Positions 31,003-41,113 of a stretch of 64,000 nt of DNA are shown piece after piece. Each line of letters begins with the position of its first letter. The first letter of the stretch is position 1. The position numbers were made by a program, and so were the translations under genes. Under the pieces are notes generated by a model. The model did not search any database. It was not told the DNA's origin and saw nothing but the letters and a program-made list of their open reading frames with translations. This DNA comes from Iodobacter fluviatilis (GTDB taxonomy: Bacteria > Pseudomonadota > Gammaproteobacteria > Burkholderiales > Chitinibacteraceae), in the NCBI RefSeq assembly GCF_004194535.1, contig NZ_CP025781.1, positions 496,001 through 560,000 on the forward strand. The letters are read 5' to 3'.

Positions 31003-33936
31003 TTATTGTCCTTTACTCATGGCATCTCCGCCAATATGACCAGTTTTTGAATGAATGACTTGAGGTACCAATTGCATGCGGCCACTATCCTGATGATGAT
31101 GCCAAGTATATCCATCTATTTTACTAGCCCCACCCTGTATTTGCCTTAACTGTGCTTCAGTAAACATATTAGCATTGACTTGTTTTTTTTGAATAGATGA
31201 CCATAAATCATTGGATGCCATTTTCATTTGATCTGTATAACTAGCTTTTTTAAATGAATCCGTAGTAAATTTTGTGTCAAAACGTGAGACATCATCAAAT
31301 ATAGGATACCCCCTCTTATCAAAGACCACCCCTGTAATCGGGTGTCTTTGTCCCGCTAACTGAACATTCTTAGCGGTCATTGGAGGCACAGTTGTAGACG
31401 TTACATTATCCGCCCCATGCTGTAATACCTGATCCTGACGAGACGTACTTGGGCTATACGGGCTTTGAGCATGTTTCTCCGTTGTGCTTTCAATAACGCT
31501 AGCACTCTTAACCTCAGTACCGACAGCCCTCGCCCTAGCTACATCACCTACCGCACCTAGCTGAGCAGACATACTACCAGAGGGATGACTCATAAATTCA
31601 CCCAAGGCCTTTGCAGTAGCTGCAGGTAACTTTGCAGCCAGCTCCGCCCCCGCTTTTACCCCACCAACAACACCAGCAACATCAACAACTAAACGTGTAA
31701 CTTCCACGCCAAGTGTAATAGACGCATCTACACCGCCATCGCGATACGCCTGATTGATAAGATTAAGCCGCCCCTTATATTCAGAATAAACAACCTCTCC
31801 CATTTGCTTACGCGCTTGCGGATCATTTACTAGTTGCTGAAGGCTATTAATTGTCTCTGGCAAGTGAGTAACAACCTGTGCAACACCTCTCGCTAGGTCA
31901 TCTGCACTGATATACACACCACCTGCCACCCCAATAGCAAATGCTGCATCTTGTTTTGCACTTTGAATGAACCACTTTGTCTCAATAACTGCTTTTTCAA
32001 GCCCATTTTTTGCATTGGCTAACTCATCCCTACGCTTAGCCTCTTGGCTTGGCGAAAGCCAATTATTCTCCATCTCAATCTGCGCCGCATTATTCGCTGC
32101 CGCTGCATTGCCATCCGTGGCCGCCACGATACCGGTGATGATGGAACCCACCAGATTCTTGCGTTTTTCCTTTTCACTGGCCGTCATCTTATCTGCGTTG
32201 GTGTTTTCGATTTCAGACAAGACGTTGTTGATGACGACGCTAGAAGCGGCCCCCACAGCAGCGCTGCTGCAGTTGCTGGCGGAGACTGCCGCTCCGGCGC
32301 AGGAGGCGATGGCGTGTAGGGCGGCGCGGACGTTTTCACTTGTGGCAGTTTCTTTACCCTCTTCTTGGAACGTGTTTGCTATCTCTTTGATCTTTTCAGC
32401 GCCTAGGCTTTGTACGTAAGCCACCGCGCCATTTTGCACCAAACCCGTTACGCCACCGCTGACATTACCGCCCACTGCGGCTTGCAATGCAGTCATGGCG
32501 CGGCCGTAGTCTCCGCCGGGCATCCATTTATCTGCTTCGGTTTTGGCTACTTCCAATTGTTTCAGAACGCTATCATTGGCCCCTTGTTTCTTCGCTTGCT
32601 CATACTCTGCTTTCGCCGCATCCGCCTCGGCCGTGCGGTTGGCCATAAAGGTATTGCCTTCTTGCAGGAAGGTTTTGGTGGCGCTGAATAGCTCGTTGAT
32701 TTTTTCCGGCTTAAAATCGTTGGCGAGTTTTTGCTGTGCGCCATCGGTATCGCGGCTCAGGCTGGCGATGGAAGCAGCGGCAGTTTTGCCGGTCAGCTCT
32801 TTTTGCTTGGCTTCGTCGGTGATGGTGATTTTGGCAGTGGCAATGGCGCTTTTGGTGGTGCTCGTGCCATTGTCCCCAGCGCTAAGCGCAACCGGCATGG
32901 TGGGCGTAACGCCGCTTGGGCCTGCGTCGTAGAGTTTGCCTCCAGCAGGGGTGGCGGCTTGATCGCCACTTGGGGCTTTGCCGTCATCCGGTTTTTTCTC
33001 AGTGCCGCCCATGCTAAAGCCACCGCCAATGCCGATGCTGCTGGCGCTGTATTCGGCGCGATTATTGATGTCTTTTTGGGTGAGCGTGCCGGTGCTGAGG
33101 GTGTTGTCGTCCGATTTGCTGGCGATTACTGCGCCGTTCAGGTCGGTATTGTTTTTAACCTTAATCTCAAAGCCATCTTTGCCTGCAAACAAGCCGCTTT
33201 GCTCGGTGACGGCGGCGTAGTCAGATTTCATTTTGTCCTGACTGATGCTGGCGCTGCCCGATACACCCGCCCCTGCCGTGACGCTAGCGCTTACGCTGCT
33301 TTGCTTGCTGTCAAACTGGCTAGTGTCTTGGCGGCTGGCGAGTTTTAAATCACCACCGATGTCGGCAATGATTTTGCTGCCGCTGACCACGGCACCTTCT
33401 ACGCGGGTGTCGTTGCCCGATTCCAGCGTCAGGGTTTTACCTGCGTTGATATGGCTGTTTTGCTGGGCAGTATCTTTGCCATCGGCATGGCCGCGGCTCA
33501 GGCTACCGTTGGCCGTCACACCAAAGCTTGCGCCACCTTGCCCCACGGTGATCGCAACTCCCGCACCCCAGCTGGAGCTGCTGTTTTTGCTGTGCTGCTC
33601 GCTCTCATCCAGCGCCGATTGCAAGTTGATATCACCATCCGATTTCAGCTTGATATTGCCTTTGGCATTGATCTCGCTGCCCAGCACATTCAGCTGGCTG
33701 GCTTTATCGCCCACCGCCGAGATTTGAATATCGCCACCGGCATTTAAAGTGCTGCCGCTATGGCTGATGCTGCTGGTTTTGGTGGTGCTTTCAGATTTGG
33801 ATTCGCCATAAGTAATGCTCACGCTTACCGATTTAGGATCTGCGGCAGCGGCCTTGGCGGCATCGATACCGTTTTTAACGGCCAGTGCTGCGGCGCCTAC
33901 CGATAGCGCGGCCTGCAGCACGGCAAGGCCAAACAT
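31003..33936 (-). CDS. Orphan CdiA C-terminal module with WHH-motif HNH/EndoVII nuclease toxin
   Basis: 977 residues. It lacks a signal peptide and TPS domain, so CdiB cannot export it as it stands. Residues ~10-620 nearly duplicate the CdiA segment upstream (from LAAKNGID-like to AAQIEMENN). After the MENN pretoxin motif the sequence is unrelated to the main CdiA. The last ~100 residues (PIFDDVSRFDTKF... DGYTWHHHQDSGRMQLVPQVIHSKTGHIGG) match the HNH/Endonuclease VII superfamily toxins with a WHH motif, predicted DNases. This is the typical 'orphan' CDI toxin, usable after recombination into cdiA. The ATG at 33936 may be fortuitous; no good ribosome site is visible. Confidence 0.8.
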   Translation of the reverse strand: MFGLAVLQAALSVGAAALAVKNGIDAAKAAAADPKSVSVSITYGESKSESTTKTSSISHSGSTLNAGGDIQISAVGDKASQLNVLGSEINAKGNIKLKSDGDINLQSALDESEQHSKNSSSSWGAGVAITVGQGGASFGVTANGSLSRGHADGKDTAQQNSHINAGKTLTLESGNDTRVEGAVVSGSKIIADIGGDLKLASRQDTSQFDSKQSSVSASVTAGAGVSGSASISQDKMKSDYAAVTEQSGLFAGKDGFEIKVKNNTDLNGAVIASKSDDNTLSTGTLTQKDINNRAEYSASSIGIGGGFSMGGTEKKPDDGKAPSGDQAATPAGGKLYDAGPSGVTPTMPVALSAGDNGTSTTKSAIATAKITITDEAKQKELTGKTAAASIASLSRDTDGAQQKLANDFKPEKINELFSATKTFLQEGNTFMANRTAEADAAKAEYEQAKKQGANDSVLKQLEVAKTEADKWMPGGDYGRAMTALQAAVGGNVSGGVTGLVQNGAVAYVQSLGAEKIKEIANTFQEEGKETATSENVRAALHAIASCAGAAVSASNCSSAAVGAASSVVINNVLSEIENTNADKMTASEKEKRKNLVGSIITGIVAATDGNAAAANNAAQIEMENNWLSPSQEAKRRDELANAKNGLEKAVIETKWFIQSAKQDAAFAIGVAGGVYISADDLARGVAQVVTHLPETINSLQQLVNDPQARKQMGEVVYSEYKGRLNLINQAYRDGGVDASITLGVEVTRLVVDVAGVVGGVKAGAELAAKLPAATAKALGEFMSHPSGSMSAQLGAVGDVARARAVGTEVKSASVIESTTEKHAQSPYSPSTSRQDQVLQHGADNVTSTTVPPMTAKNVQLAGQRHPITGVVFDKRGYPIFDDVSRFDTKFTTDSFKKASYTDQMKMASNDLWSSIQKKQVNANMFTEAQLRQIQGGASKIDGYTWHHHQDSGRMQLVPQVIHSKTGHIGGDAMSKGQ
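32062..33909 (-). repeat. Direct repeat with cdiA: orphan copy
   Basis: About 1.85 kb nearly identical to 36370-38269 in the same orientation. The match ends sharply at the ENN motif codons (toxin side) and near the LSVG codons (other side). The main internal difference is a block near 32540-32610, where this copy reads AEYEQAKKQGANDSVLKQLEVAK while the other has a longer unrelated stretch. Confidence 0.85.
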
Positions 33937-33978
33937 ACAATATTGAAATATTTAACCTCTCACATTTCTCTATTTAAT

Positions 33979-34749
33979 TTAAACAAAATCAGGCCGAGGA
34001 ACATTTGGCATATTCTCATAAGCTTTTAATATGACTTCCAATGGAGTGAGCGTGTTCTCACTGTGCCAATAAACAATCTTTAGCCAAATTGCCGCACGTA
34101 TTGATTGACCATATCCCAACCAATCATCCTCTATTTTACTTTGTAGCATTTTCCTGCCTGCAGCAAAAAGCTCACCTGCATCAAACTCACCGCGCGAATA
34201 ATGAAGGCATAAAGCATATCCAAAATCACGTGGTGGCAATTTACGATTTAATGATATTTTTTTAACCCCATGATATTTCTCAAACTCAGCAATGCCCAAC
34301 TCATATTGCTCAGACTGAAAACACAGTGCCATATAATCATCCAAACATTCTTTCGCCCTCATTGATTTAGTGCAGTAATCTTCATTACAAACAGCTGTCT
34401 CATAAAATGTTCGGGCTTCATTCCAGCTATTTAATGAATTAATCCCATTATTTAACCATATAGCCATAGCCAACCCAATATGCATATCCATTGCATGTGA
34501 CGCTGGAGAAGAGCCAAACCATTGTTCTTCATGATTTAAAATGGCAGTATTCAGGCGATTAATCGCCCTAGGTATAAGAGGAAGCAGCTCCTTATGTAAT
34601 CCAATAAGGCATGCATATATATACGTATACACATCACTACATGAAAAGTTACCAATCGGATCATGATCCTCCGCTTTATCTTTAAGATAAAAATTGAGCA
34701 TTTCAACATTATAACCATTAACCCTCGATTTCTCTGGATTAAAAAACAT
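33979..34749 (-). CDS. cdiI: Immunity protein of the main CdiA toxin (possibly Imm49-like)
   Basis: 256 residues from the ATG at 34749, which has GGGGG six bases upstream. The longer reading from 34794 overlaps the toxin gene and is less likely. The start lies 10 bp after the cdiA stop. The protein is soluble and helical with W/Y/C-rich patches (SWNEARTFYETAVCNEDYC, DYMALCFQSEQYELGIAEFEKY, AAIWLKIVYWHSEN), giving a TPR-like impression similar to Imm49 immunity proteins; that family call is tentative. Expected role: binds and neutralises the CdiA-CT nuclease delivered by sister cells. Confidence 0.75.
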   Translation of the reverse strand: MFFNPEKSRVNGYNVEMLNFYLKDKAEDHDPIGNFSCSDVYTYIYACLIGLHKELLPLIPRAINRLNTAILNHEEQWFGSSPASHAMDMHIGLAMAIWLNNGINSLNSWNEARTFYETAVCNEDYCTKSMRAKECLDDYMALCFQSEQYELGIAEFEKYHGVKKISLNRKLPPRDFGYALCLHYSRGEFDAGELFAAGRKMLQSKIEDDWLGYGQSIRAAIWLKIVYWHSENTLTPLEVILKAYENMPNVPRPDFV

Positions 34750-34759
34750 AATTACCCCC

Positions 34760-37700
34760 TTAACAAGGCTTGCCATTACAGTACTTAACAACAACAGAAT
34801 TTTTCACTCCACCATCTCCTACGGTTTTCGTTGAAAAATTATTTCTCTCTAAATTCATTAAAGCTTTATTCTTAGCATCAAGAGATAAATTTGAATCTTT
34901 AATACTTGCTTTTGCCTCTGCAACAGCAGATTTTCTTCTTTCAATAATACTAAAAGTGGGAGACTGAGGAATATTAGTATCCGTAGTACGATATTTACTA
35001 TCCCATAACGTCACAGCTCCCGTTTTAGGATTTACTGAAATAATATCACTACCATTACGTCCAATTGAATCCCCCCATTTCACAACAGCCTGCCCCGTAC
35101 TTGCAACTTCATTTGCAAGTTTAATTTCAGACTGAAATCCTGTGTGATGTGACCAAACATTATTTTCCGTCCCTGGGCGAATCATCTTAGGTGTATATTC
35201 CCAACCGGCAACAGGGGGTGGCAAACTATCATTTAATTCATTACCCAAAAACACCCGCTTACCCGTTGAGGCATCAACATATGGACCATTTGAATCGGGG
35301 CGAATTAGCTTAGATATCTCTGGCGTTTTATTACCAATGTTCGGGCAGCAATCAGCATTGTGCACCCATACCCCAAACTCACCAATATGGTAAGTCTGGA
35401 ACTCGGCGACCTGAATATTAAATACGGTTTCTACAGCTGACTCTACGCTCAGGCTGGTCACCGTAAGCGGCTGGTTATGCCTGTCCAGTAAAATCATATC
35501 GGCTGCAAGTAAGGATGCTTTCAGCCAGCCTTGATCCTGAATCCAGAACGGATGCTCTGCCGTTGTACGGAAGCTTTCTTCTACTCCTGCACTATTACGC
35601 ACTTGTAAGTGGTAAATCGTTTGATCTGCAGTCGCCCTTGTCGCTAATACAGGACGGAAACCATACTCACCTGTTTCATCACTCCTAGACCAAACCAACT
35701 CACCACCGACAAATGTTTCGATGGGTTTTAAGCCTGCGCTGGTTTCGACCAAAGTGCCTGCAACAAAGCAAGCATCTACACATGTAGTAACGGCAGGTTT
35801 GACTTCAGTAGCCACTTTCTTAGTACTTGCAACAGCCACCGCAGTTTCAACCGTAACATTCGCTTTGGCCGAGCTTAAATATTGGCTAATTTTTTGCTCT
35901 AACTTACCGCCAGACAACCCTGCCAGAGAGCCTGCAATAATTTCTATACCTTGTTTGGTCTCCAAATAACTTTGTGCGGTCCGACGATCAACACCTGAGC
36001 TTGTCATGATATAAGAAATCACTGCTTCATTAATTTGCGCCTGATGTTGCGCGCTCGAAGACGTATTCCCCAATAAATCGACTAATTTTGCATACTCTCC
36101 ACCAAATTGCTGGCTAGCCTTAGAATTATAAGGGCCAGTGTTTTCATATTCCTTCTTAGCATTTTCTACCTCGGAGCGTGCTGAATGACATGCCGTACTG
36201 GATGACTGAGCCCCTTCGCATGCTTGAAGTACCTTAAGGTCATTCGCTACATCTTTTGCCGCCAAATCATCAACGGTTCTCTTCGCCAGCTCCAAAGCTT
36301 TTTTATCTTTACTAGTCGCAAGTACTGACTTGGCCCGATTCTTTTTTTCAGCATCAGACAGATTCAGATAATTATTCTCCATCTCAATCTGCGCCGCATT
36401 ATTCGCAGCCGCTGCATTACCATCCGTAGCCGCCACAATGCCGGTGATGATGGAGCCGACCAGATTCTTGCGTTTCTCCTTTTCACTGGCGGTCATCTTA
36501 TCTGCGTTGGTGTTTTCAATTTCAGATAGGACGTTGTTAATAACAACGCTGGAAGCCGCGCCCACGGCGGCGCTGCTGCAGTTGCTGCTCGATGCTGCGG
36601 CTCCGGCGCAGGAGGCGATGGCGTGTAGGGCGGCGCGGACGTTTTCACTTGTGGCAGTTTCTTTGCCCTCTTTTTGGAACGTGTTTGCTATCTCTTTGAT
36701 CTTTTCAGCGCCCAAGCTTTGCACGTAAGCTACAGAGGCATTTTGCACCAAACCCGTTACGCCGCCGCTGACATTACCGCCCACTGCGGCTTGCAGTGCG
36801 GTCATGGCGCGGCCGTAGTCTCCGCCGGGCGTCCATTTATCTGCTTCGGTTTTTTGCCCGTCCAGACTAATGACCTGATCTTTCAGCTGACTGATCAGTG
36901 CCTGATTTTGCTGATCTTGTGGCTTGGCTTGTTCTGCACTTAAGCTGGCCGATGTGCCGTCCAGCGCTTTTTTCGCCGCATCCGCCTCGGCCGTGCGGTT
37001 GGCCATAAAGGTATTGCCTTCTTGCAGGAAGGTTTTGGTGGCGCTGAATAGCTCGTTGATTTTTTCCGGCTTAAAATCGTTGGCGAGTTTTTGCTGTGCG
37101 CCATCGGTATCGCGGTTCAGGCTGGCGATGGTCTCGGCGGCGGTTTTGCCGGTCAGCTCTTTTTGTTTGGCTTCGTCGGTGATGGTGATTTTGGCTGTGG
37201 CAATGGCGCTTTTGGTGGTGCTCGTGCCATTGTCCCCAGCGCTAAGCGCAACCGGCATGGTGGGCGTAACGCCGCTTGGGCCTGCGTCGTAGAGTTTGCT
37301 ACCAGAAGGGGCTGCGGCCTGATCGCCACTTGGGGCTTTGCCGTCATCCGGTTTTTTCTCCGTGCCGCCTAGGCTAAAGCCACCACCAATACCAATGCTG
37401 CTGGCGCTGTATTCGGCGTGGTTGTTGATATCTTTTTGGGTGAGCGTGCCGGTGCTAAGGGTGTTGTCGTCCGATTTGCTGGCGATCACCGCGCCGTTTA
37501 GATCGGTATTGTTTTTAACCTTAATCTCAAAGCCATCTTTGCCTGCAAACAAGCCGCTTTGCTCTTGCACCGCTGCGTAGTCAGATTTCATTTTATCCTG
37601 ACTGATGCTGGCACTGCCCGATACACCCGCCCCTGCCGTGACGCTAGCACTGGCGCTGCTTTGCTTGCTATCAAACTGGCTGGTGTCTTGGCGGCTGGCG

Positions 37701-40700
37701 AGTTTTAAATCACCGCCGATGTCGGCAACGATTTTACTGCCGCTGGCTACGGCCCCTTCGATACGGGTGTCGTTGCCGGATTCCAGCGTCAGGGTTTTAC
37801 CTGCGTTGATATGGCTGTTTTGCTGAGCGGTGTCTTTGCCATCGGCATGGCCGCGGCTCAGGCTACCATTGGCAGTCACACCAAAGCTTGCGCCGCCTTG
37901 CCCCACGGTGATCGCAACTCCCGCACCCCAGCTGGAGCTGCTGTTTTTGCTGTGCTGCTCGCTCTCATCCAGCGCCGATTGCAAGTTGATATCACCATCC
38001 GATTTCAGCCTGATATTGCCTTTGGCATTGATCTCGCTGCCCAGCACATTCAGCTGGCTGGCTTTATCGCCCACCGCCGAGATTTGAATATCGCCACCGG
38101 CGTTTAAAGTGCTGCCGCTATGGCTGATGCTGCTGGTTTTGGTGGTGCTCTCCGATTTCGACTCGCCATACGTAATGCTCACGCTCACCGATTTAGGATC
38201 TGCGGCAGCAGCTTTAGCTGCATCGATGCCGTTTTTAGCAGCCAGCGCAGCCGTGCCTACCGATAGCGCTTTTACGCGACTATCTTTGGATTCGCCCGCG
38301 GTTTTAGCTGACTCCGCCACCGTTTGCGCGGCTTGCAGCGCACTCAGTACCGGCGCACTGAACGCAACGGTAATGCCGCTTTGTTTAAAGGTTTGGGTTT
38401 CGGTGCTTTGATGGCGATCTTGGCCCGGGTCTACCGTGACTTGCTTGCCTTTAAGTGCAATATCCCCAGCCAGTGCTGATAGATCGCTGCCGGTGACCTG
38501 GATTGCATTGCCCGCCTGAATGGTCAGCTTGCCCTGCTCGCTGCCCACCAGACTGCGGTTTTGGCTTTGAATGCTGCCATCGGCATCGGTATGGGTTTGC
38601 TGTTCTTGCTTACCGTAAGTAAAGCCAAACCCACCACCACTAAAGAAGCCGGATTTGCTTTCTTTTCTATCGTGGATGTCCTTACTGCTATTGGTGCCCG
38701 CAATAATCTTAACGTTGTTACCGGCTTGCAATAGCACATCTTGGGTAGCGGCAATGGCACTGCCGTTCACATTAATATCCTTGCCTGCCTTCAGATCAAT
38801 ACTATTGCCAGACAGGCTATTCCCAACCGCCTGCGTATTACGGCTGAAATCACTGGTGGTGGTGGTTTTGCTAGAGAACCAACCACGGCTATGGCGGTAG
38901 GTTTCTTGCGTATCGGTTTGCGTTAGGTCGATCGAGGCCAGCTCGATATCTTTTTTAGCCGATAAGCTCAGTTGGCCTTTTTCAGCCAGCAGGTCTGCGC
39001 CTTTCAAGGTGATATTGCCATCCGGGCCGGTCGCTTTAATGCTTAGATTTTGCCCAGCCGTGATGCTGCCGCCCTGTAAGCTTTCCTTGCTAAAGGCATG
39101 TCTGTCGTAGCGATCATTGCCTGCGCGCTGGTCGTCCCCGGCCAGGCGCTCTTTTACGGCTTCGATCTGTACGCTGGCACCTTGTAGGGTTAAATCTTGC
39201 ACGGCGTGTACATTGGTGCCGACGAGGCTAAGGCGATCACCCGCCACCACCAGAGCCTTGCCGCCTGCGCTGATGCTGCTGATATTTTGCTGGGTGGATT
39301 GCTTATCCAGATAGCCCGTGCGCCCACCTGCCCAATCGCCATCTGTGGCTAAATGTAGGCTGCTGTTGGTGGCGATGCTCTGGCTATCAATCTTGCCCTT
39401 GGCTTGCATGCTTAGATCTTGCTCGGCCTGCACGCTGGCGGCTTTAAGCAGCAGATCGCGGCCTGCGCTTAGGCTGATTTCGCCGCCTTGCACAATGGCT
39501 TGCCGGTCCAGATTGGATTGCTTGGCGGTGCCTGCGGCGTTTTTGGTTTCGCCCATCGCCAACGTTTGCAAGACGATATCGCGGCCCGCACTTAGGCTAA
39601 GTTTGCTGCCCTCGCCCATACCCACAATCTGGCCGGATTGATTTTGCAAATCATTATTGGCATGGATAAAGATTTGCTGGCCGCCAATTTGCCCGTGATC
39701 ATTTAATACATCACGGCCTGCATTCAGGGTGAGTTTGTTGCCCACAATGCTGGAATTGCGGTTTACCAGATCTTCGCTGCTGCTTAAATGCACTTCGCGT
39801 GCAGAGATTACCGCCCCGCCTGCCTGCAAATCGCCTTGCTCTAAGCGGCGCAGATACACCTGCGGCACCAGCACATCCTGCTTGCTGCCGTCTGCCAAAG
39901 TGACTGTTTGCGTGGTCAGCCAAACCATATCCGTGCTTAACAGCGCCATTTGCTCAGCACTCAGCGCCACACCAGGGGTGAGCTGATATTGCTTGGCAAA
40001 GCTAATCCCTGCATCCATCAGCGCTTTAAATTCGCTTTCGGTATCACGGTAGTCGCTGAGGAAGCGTCGGCCGGTGAGCGCTAAAATCTGATCATTAATC
40101 AGCTTTTGCTCAAAGAAACCATCGCCATAGCGCTTTAATTGCTGCGAAGGATCTTTAGCCAGATTCTGGGTAAAGTAATCAGAGCTTAAAAAGCTGCGCT
40201 GATTAGTAAAACGCGGATCGGTTTCAACTAAATAGCGCTGATTTGGTGCTGCATGTAGTTTAAACAGGCTGTTATTTGGAGCAACTAAATTAGGCAGCAT
40301 GGTGAATACCCGCCCCTGCAGGCCCAATTGCATACTTTGCACTTTAGGCGCGGCCTGCTGGCTGGTTTGCGCCATTTTGGCGGCTTGCGCGTCTTTAAGC
40401 TGCACTTTGGCCGTATCGCTCATTTGTGCTTGAGAGGCCGTTACTTGATTAGCTTGCTGATTTTCAACCAACCCAACACTTTGGCTCGAGTGCGTTTTTG
40501 TAGCGGATACTTTTTGTGCAATAGGGCCATCTGTTTCGTTTACCCATCCCGCATGAGTCAGAGCCTCTAACCCGACTAAGTTGGTGGTAGCTAAATGTGC
40601 AGCCTGTTGGTTGGTTAGTTGCTGCTGACTCAACTGTCCCATCATCTGTTGATTAACGACACTCTGATTGGCCTGTCTTTCTGCCAAAAGCGCTATTGCA

Positions 40701-41113
40701 TGAGCTTGTTCCATCTCCGTGGCAGCGGCGTGCTGCACTTTTGGTGCACCATAACCATCCTGTAAATCACTCTTACTAAGGTTGGTCATTTCAGAAGTGT
40801 CAGCCACCGTTGATGCTGTCACTTTTTGTTTTTCTAACTGAGCTTTGGCAACATCAGTCATTTCTGCATTAGCTACTTGTATAGCAATATTTGAATTTAA
40901 GCTCTCAGACACCTGATTACTTGATACTTTGGTTGCTAATTTATTTACTTGATAGCCAGCGTTTGATTTTTTATTGCCTTCGACAATTAAACCACTACCA
41001 CTTTCACCTCTAAATGTAACAGTATTAAGCGGAGCAGATGTTAACCCATTGTATCCACTCAAGTCCCCCATTAAAGAAGACTCATATAACACAGGGAACT
41101 TGCTATGCTCCAA
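34760..41113 (-). CDS. cdiA: CdiA, C-terminal part (conserved CDI region, FHA-2 repeats, pretoxin HINT, nuclease toxin)
   Basis: 2,117 codons from a TTG, but the frame continues back to the C5/G5 run at 41137-41141, where it joins the upstream ORF if one G is added. In order: a variable segment with degenerate M(T/S)D-AKxQL repeats (~1-260), the conserved CDI block (NQRYLVETDPRF...SSDYF, GDGFFEQKLI, LTGRRFL, MALLSTDMVWLTTQTVTL), FHA-2 repeats, and the pretoxin region ending AAQIEMENN. A PT-HINT domain follows (CFVAGTLVETSAG, AEHPFWIQDQGWL, FGVWVHNADCC). The C-terminal ~200 residues are the toxin, with GSDIISV...VTLWDSKYR, a PD-(D/E)XK-like nuclease core. HINT domains in polymorphic toxins are thought to release the tip by self-cleavage. 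Confidence 0.85.
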   Translation of the reverse strand: MEHSKFPVLYESSLMGDLSGYNGLTSAPLNTVTFRGESGSGLIVEGNKKSNAGYQVNKLATKVSSNQVSESLNSNIAIQVANAEMTDVAKAQLEKQKVTASTVADTSEMTNLSKSDLQDGYGAPKVQHAAATEMEQAHAIALLAERQANQSVVNQQMMGQLSQQQLTNQQAAHLATTNLVGLEALTHAGWVNETDGPIAQKVSATKTHSSQSVGLVENQQANQVTASQAQMSDTAKVQLKDAQAAKMAQTSQQAAPKVQSMQLGLQGRVFTMLPNLVAPNNSLFKLHAAPNQRYLVETDPRFTNQRSFLSSDYFTQNLAKDPSQQLKRYGDGFFEQKLINDQILALTGRRFLSDYRDTESEFKALMDAGISFAKQYQLTPGVALSAEQMALLSTDMVWLTTQTVTLADGSKQDVLVPQVYLRRLEQGDLQAGGAVISAREVHLSSSEDLVNRNSSIVGNKLTLNAGRDVLNDHGQIGGQQIFIHANNDLQNQSGQIVGMGEGSKLSLSAGRDIVLQTLAMGETKNAAGTAKQSNLDRQAIVQGGEISLSAGRDLLLKAASVQAEQDLSMQAKGKIDSQSIATNSSLHLATDGDWAGGRTGYLDKQSTQQNISSISAGGKALVVAGDRLSLVGTNVHAVQDLTLQGASVQIEAVKERLAGDDQRAGNDRYDRHAFSKESLQGGSITAGQNLSIKATGPDGNITLKGADLLAEKGQLSLSAKKDIELASIDLTQTDTQETYRHSRGWFSSKTTTTSDFSRNTQAVGNSLSGNSIDLKAGKDINVNGSAIAATQDVLLQAGNNVKIIAGTNSSKDIHDRKESKSGFFSGGGFGFTYGKQEQQTHTDADGSIQSQNRSLVGSEQGKLTIQAGNAIQVTGSDLSALAGDIALKGKQVTVDPGQDRHQSTETQTFKQSGITVAFSAPVLSALQAAQTVAESAKTAGESKDSRVKALSVGTAALAAKNGIDAAKAAAADPKSVSVSITYGESKSESTTKTSSISHSGSTLNAGGDIQISAVGDKASQLNVLGSEINAKGNIRLKSDGDINLQSALDESEQHSKNSSSSWGAGVAITVGQGGASFGVTANGSLSRGHADGKDTAQQNSHINAGKTLTLESGNDTRIEGAVASGSKIVADIGGDLKLASRQDTSQFDSKQSSASASVTAGAGVSGSASISQDKMKSDYAAVQEQSGLFAGKDGFEIKVKNNTDLNGAVIASKSDDNTLSTGTLTQKDINNHAEYSASSIGIGGGFSLGGTEKKPDDGKAPSGDQAAAPSGSKLYDAGPSGVTPTMPVALSAGDNGTSTTKSAIATAKITITDEAKQKELTGKTAAETIASLNRDTDGAQQKLANDFKPEKINELFSATKTFLQEGNTFMANRTAEADAAKKALDGTSASLSAEQAKPQDQQNQALISQLKDQVISLDGQKTEADKWTPGGDYGRAMTALQAAVGGNVSGGVTGLVQNASVAYVQSLGAEKIKEIANTFQKEGKETATSENVRAALHAIASCAGAAASSSNCSSAAVGAASSVVINNVLSEIENTNADKMTASEKEKRKNLVGSIITGIVAATDGNAAAANNAAQIEMENNYLNLSDAEKKNRAKSVLATSKDKKALELAKRTVDDLAAKDVANDLKVLQACEGAQSSSTACHSARSEVENAKKEYENTGPYNSKASQQFGGEYAKLVDLLGNTSSSAQHQAQINEAVISYIMTSSGVDRRTAQSYLETKQGIEIIAGSLAGLSGGKLEQKISQYLSSAKANVTVETAVAVASTKKVATEVKPAVTTCVDACFVAGTLVETSAGLKPIETFVGGELVWSRSDETGEYGFRPVLATRATADQTIYHLQVRNSAGVEESFRTTAEHPFWIQDQGWLKASLLAADMILLDRHNQPLTVTSLSVESAVETVFNIQVAEFQTYHIGEFGVWVHNADCCPNIGNKTPEISKLIRPDSNGPYVDASTGKRVFLGNELNDSLPPPVAGWEYTPKMIRPGTENNVWSHHTGFQSEIKLANEVASTGQAVVKWGDSIGRNGSDIISVNPKTGAVTLWDSKYRTTDTNIPQSPTFSIIERRKSAVAEAKASIKDSNLSLDAKNKALMNLERNNFSTKTVGDGGVKNSVVVKYCNGKPC
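36370..38269 (-). repeat. Direct repeat with the orphan module: cdiA copy
   Basis: About 1.9 kb nearly identical to 32062-33909, same orientation, 4.3 kb apart. It contains FHA-2-type repeats (ITYGESKSESTTKTSSISHSG...) and the pretoxin domain. Recombination between the copies would delete the native toxin, native immunity gene and spacer, and fuse cdiA to the WHH toxin. Confidence 0.85.
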
